Origin: an uncultured Gemmatimonadota bacterium
GTDB lineage: Bacteria; Gemmatimonadota; Gemmatimonadetes; Gemmatimonadales; Gemmatimonadaceae
NCBI GenBank assembly: GCA_946478895.1
Contig: CAMLDY010000004.1
Location: forward strand, 5,396-69,395
Length of the DNA stretch: 64,000 nucleotides
Direction of reading: 5' to 3'
Below, piece by piece: positions 61,784-64,000 of this stretch. The notes under the pieces were generated by a model, which was given only the letters and a program-made list of their open reading frames with translations, ran no database searches and had not been told where the DNA came from. Made by a program: the position numbers and the translations under genes. Numbering within the stretch: position 1 is the first letter of the stretch; each line of letters opens with the position of its first letter.

Positions 61784-63558
61784 GATTGTCTCCCCGCGAC
61801 GGTCAGTGGCTCGGCCGCCGCCGACGAGAAACCAACCACCCGCGCATACTCGCGATTCAGCGCAGCCAACTCACTCAACAGTTGATCCAATTCCCGAGGC
61901 GTGCGCAGATCGACCGCTTCATCGAGCTCGGGCAGCGGAATATGGAACGGCTCCCTGAACGCGAGGATGCTCGCGGGGTCGATGCGTCTCAGGCGCGCAT
62001 TCTCGCCCCGGAAAAGCGGGATCACACTCTGCAACCGCTCCTGCTTACCACGCCAGTCGCGCAGAGGATTCGACTGCACGAGGTGATGGATGCGGCCGAC
62101 TTCGTTTTGTGCCGCGTTTTCTGCCGACACCGCCGCGCGCTTGAGATTGATGGCGTCGGAATCGAGCCGTCGAATCTTGTTGCGCATCAGCGCCAGCATC
62201 GGATGCTCTCCGCGTTTGTCCGACAACTCCTCCTTCTTGTAGACGAAGCCGAGGGTCATCGCGGCGAGGACGAGGCCGAGGTTGAGCCAGAGAATCGCGC
62301 GGTTGACGCGCTGTACGGTGACCGCATACGCGGCATCGTCGGTGTGTTGCTGGAGAGTCCGCGCCGCATCCATCTCGCGCTGCGCGCTGATTGCAGTTTT
62401 CGACAAATCAGTGCCCGCCGCTGCGACGGCGGCACGCGCCTGCTGGAGCGAGACGCTGTCGGCGTGGACGCGATCGGCGGCGGTCTGCGCGATCTGCGCG
62501 CGCGCCGAGAACATGAACAGCAGCACGAACCCGACGCCGGCGAGGCTGGCGACGAACACCGCCAGATTCTGCCGGCGATTGCTTCTGATGCTGGTCGCCG
62601 CGAGAGGCGTTTCCTTGGCGTTGAACGCGACGATCGATCGCGCCGAAGAACCAGCCGTCTTCCCGAGCAGCACCAGAATCACCACCGCAACGAGCGCGAC
62701 CACGAACGCCTCGAAGTGGAGCAGCATGTCCTGCATTACCACCAGCGGACCAGCCAGCCACGTGTTGCTCTCGGCGGTTTCGCCGAGACTGGCGGCGAGC
62801 TGGGTGAGGGTGGCGTCCATCGGCAGCAGCAGACGGAACACCGGGAAGTTGGCGGTGAATTCCGCGGCGGCGAGAATCCCGGCGAAAATCCAGAATCCAA
62901 CCGAGCTCTTGAAGATTCGGTCGTAGCCCACCTTCGATTTGTCGGCTTCGCCGAGCCGGGTCGCATTTTCGATCTCGTGCTCGGCGGCGCGGCGATCGTT
63001 GTCATTGGATTCCAGACCGTAGATCGCGGCGCGGAACTTGGTGATGTGGCCGTTGAGCGCGGCGCTGCCCGACTGAATCGCGTCCTGCATTTTGATCTGC
63101 ACGCGGTCGCGCCATTGGCGATACAGCTCCATGGATCTCATCGAGAGGACCTGCTCCGGCTCGAACGCGGCGCGCTCGACGTCGTGGCGCGGCAGTCCCT
63201 TCTCGGCCCATTCGGCGGCGAGGCGTCGCGCTTCCTGCTCGATCGCGTACAGCTCGCGATTGAACCAGAAGTTGGTGTTCTTGGTGATGGCGTAGACCCC
63301 GTTGCCGTCGGGATCGTCGTTGGCCTTCGGTCGACTGAACCACGCCCGCGCACCTTTGCCGAGCTCGCGCGTTTTTTCCCAGAGCGTGGTCAGGGTTGGG
63401 AAGCGTTGCTGGAGAGGATCGGTTGGAATTCGACTGGCGCTGCGCGGCGCAGCGGGCGCGGCGGTCCCGTTGCCGTTGGTCGTGCCGTTTCCGTTCTGGG
63501 AAATGCGCAGATCGTCGACGAGATCGAGTCTGTCGATCGAGGGGGAAGATTTCTCCAC
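61780..63558 (-). CDS. Multi-pass membrane protein with long coiled-coil segments
   Basis: 592 aa. GTG start preceded by GAGAGAGGT. N-terminal Asn/Gly/Thr-rich segment (GNGTTNGNGT), then about four membrane spans in the middle (FWIFAGILAAAEFTANF, FEAFVVALVAVVILVLL, LAVFVASLAGVGFVLLF, AILWLNLGLVLAAMTLG) with coiled-coil-prone stretches around them (RAQIAQTAADRVHADSVSLQ). Unknown family; the VWA lipoprotein downstream is its likely partner. Confidence 0.75.
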   Translation of the reverse strand: MEKSSPSIDRLDLVDDLRISQNGNGTTNGNGTAAPAAPRSASRIPTDPLQQRFPTLTTLWEKTRELGKGARAWFSRPKANDDPDGNGVYAITKNTNFWFNRELYAIEQEARRLAAEWAEKGLPRHDVERAAFEPEQVLSMRSMELYRQWRDRVQIKMQDAIQSGSAALNGHITKFRAAIYGLESNDNDRRAAEHEIENATRLGEADKSKVGYDRIFKSSVGFWIFAGILAAAEFTANFPVFRLLLPMDATLTQLAASLGETAESNTWLAGPLVVMQDMLLHFEAFVVALVAVVILVLLGKTAGSSARSIVAFNAKETPLAATSIRSNRRQNLAVFVASLAGVGFVLLFMFSARAQIAQTAADRVHADSVSLQQARAAVAAAGTDLSKTAISAQREMDAARTLQQHTDDAAYAVTVQRVNRAILWLNLGLVLAAMTLGFVYKKEELSDKRGEHPMLALMRNKIRRLDSDAINLKRAAVSAENAAQNEVGRIHHLVQSNPLRDWRGKQERLQSVIPLFRGENARLRRIDPASILAFREPFHIPLPELDEAVDLRTPRELDQLLSELAALNREYARVVGFSSAAAEPLTVAGRQS

Positions 63559-63767
63559 GGTACCTCTCTCTCAGTGGACGGCCGCGCGGACTGGCTCCAG
63601 CTCGCGTGGCAGCGTCCGGGTCCTAACTGCTGGTATACACCTTCTCCGCCAAATGCGTACCCGAGCTCTGCCGTTTGGGTAAACATATGGTAAAGAGTGG
63701 CTTATCAGACCCTACGGGTTAATCGGCGACTGTGATTCAGACCGGATGGATCAACTCGCACTTTGGG
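63559..63767. other. Intergenic DNA without a gene
   Basis: 209 bp upstream of the membrane-protein gene; no ORF, hairpin or repeat recognised. Presumably contains its promoter. Confidence 0.5.
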
Positions 63768-63946
63768 ATAACGCGTTGCGGGTTGCCGGTAGCACGGTGG
63801 CCGGTTGCCGGTGAACCACGTTGTCGACGTCTGAGGTGGGCTTATGGGAAAAGCCGTTGATTTTACTGTCGGCGCTCTCCGACACGTCATCAACGCAGTT
63901 TACCGGGAACCGGCCACCGTGCTACCCGCAACCCGCAACGCGTTAT
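63768..63946. repeat. Palindromic element, family G
   Basis: 179 bp; arms ataacgcgttgcgggttgcc and complement with ggtagcacggtggccggtt further in. Single copy in the window; short frames in it are not called. Confidence 0.85.
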
Positions 63947-64000
63947 GCCTAGGCGCGAGAAATAACTTTCCCTAGGTCTCTTCCGGCCATCAAGCAGTAA

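Noticed and set aside
61786..63693. 635-codon plus-strand frame antisense to the coiled-coil membrane protein
   Set aside because: Shadow of the 61780 gene: Arg/Glu-rich, no domain, while the minus-strand frame has clear membrane spans and a coupled downstream gene.
1..64000. tRNA, rRNA, phage or transposase genes
   Set aside because: No cloverleaf, rRNA or recombinase signature was recognised by eye on either strand; small tRNAs could still be missed.

Overview
ORGANISM. The window is GC-rich and almost fully coding. It carries a SusC/SusD pair, a GH97 glucosidase, long FG-GAP/ASPIC-UnbV lipoproteins, several M1, M3, S9 and S41 exopeptidase-type genes, DinB, DUF4230 and DUF5996 proteins, many lipoproteins, and frequent GTG/TTG starts. 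This mix best fits a chromosome of the Gemmatimonadota or a close relative; that assignment is inference from gene content. I found no rRNA, tRNA, CRISPR, phage, integrase or transposase gene.

LAYOUT. 1-14.2 kb: a polysaccharide-uptake-like locus on the minus strand (SusC, SusD, FG-GAP lipoprotein, GH97, second FG-GAP lipoprotein), with a free-standing TonB plug-domain lipoprotein facing it. 14.2-23.3 kb: M3 peptidase, lipoproteins, a small zinc-ribbon protein, an odd four-domain multicopper oxidase, a zinc-ribbon membrane protein, a CBS-pair protein and DUF5996. 23.4-31.3 kb: aldo/keto reductase, DUF4230 protein, multicopper oxidase plus cytochrome c, beta-helix/PA14 protein. 31.5-39.4 kb: aminotransferase and amino-acid permease, galactokinase and GalU-like enzyme, KDPG aldolase, S9 peptidase. 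39.5-49 kb: two M1 peptidases, a flavin monooxygenase, membrane proteins, an outer-membrane beta-barrel protein. 49-64 kb: Ser/Thr kinase, dienelactone hydrolase, a TPGYWK lipoprotein, a serine-hydrolase-fold pseudoenzyme, DinB, SnoaL-like proteins, S41 peptidase, EamA transporter, a pilin-like protein and a VWA-lipoprotein/membrane-protein operon.

MOST UNUSUAL FEATURE. The intergenic DNA is occupied by about twenty long imperfect palindromes of roughly 125-330 bp, which sort into ten families (called A to J here; six families have two or more copies in the window). Each has long inverted arms around a short centre and no coding capacity. All six convergent gene junctions wider than 150 bp carry a full-length element, from five families (C, E, D, H, A, E), while none of the nine divergent junctions carries a full-length one. 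Some elements are nested: an A inside a B, and concentric copies of the 26-bp family-C terminus. One family-C terminus has become the 3' end of a gene, and one start codon lies inside an arm. Family C (five copies; four are 191-192 bp long) is the clearest case. This reads as a set of non-autonomous mobile palindromes, possibly co-opted as 3'-end or bidirectional terminator elements.

HOW THE GENES WORK TOGETHER. The genes describe an outer-membrane-rich scavenger of oligosaccharides (SusCD, GH97, GalK/GalU, KDPG aldolase) and peptides (M1, M3, S9 and S41 peptidases, APC permease, aminotransferase), with periplasmic copper and haem redox proteins.
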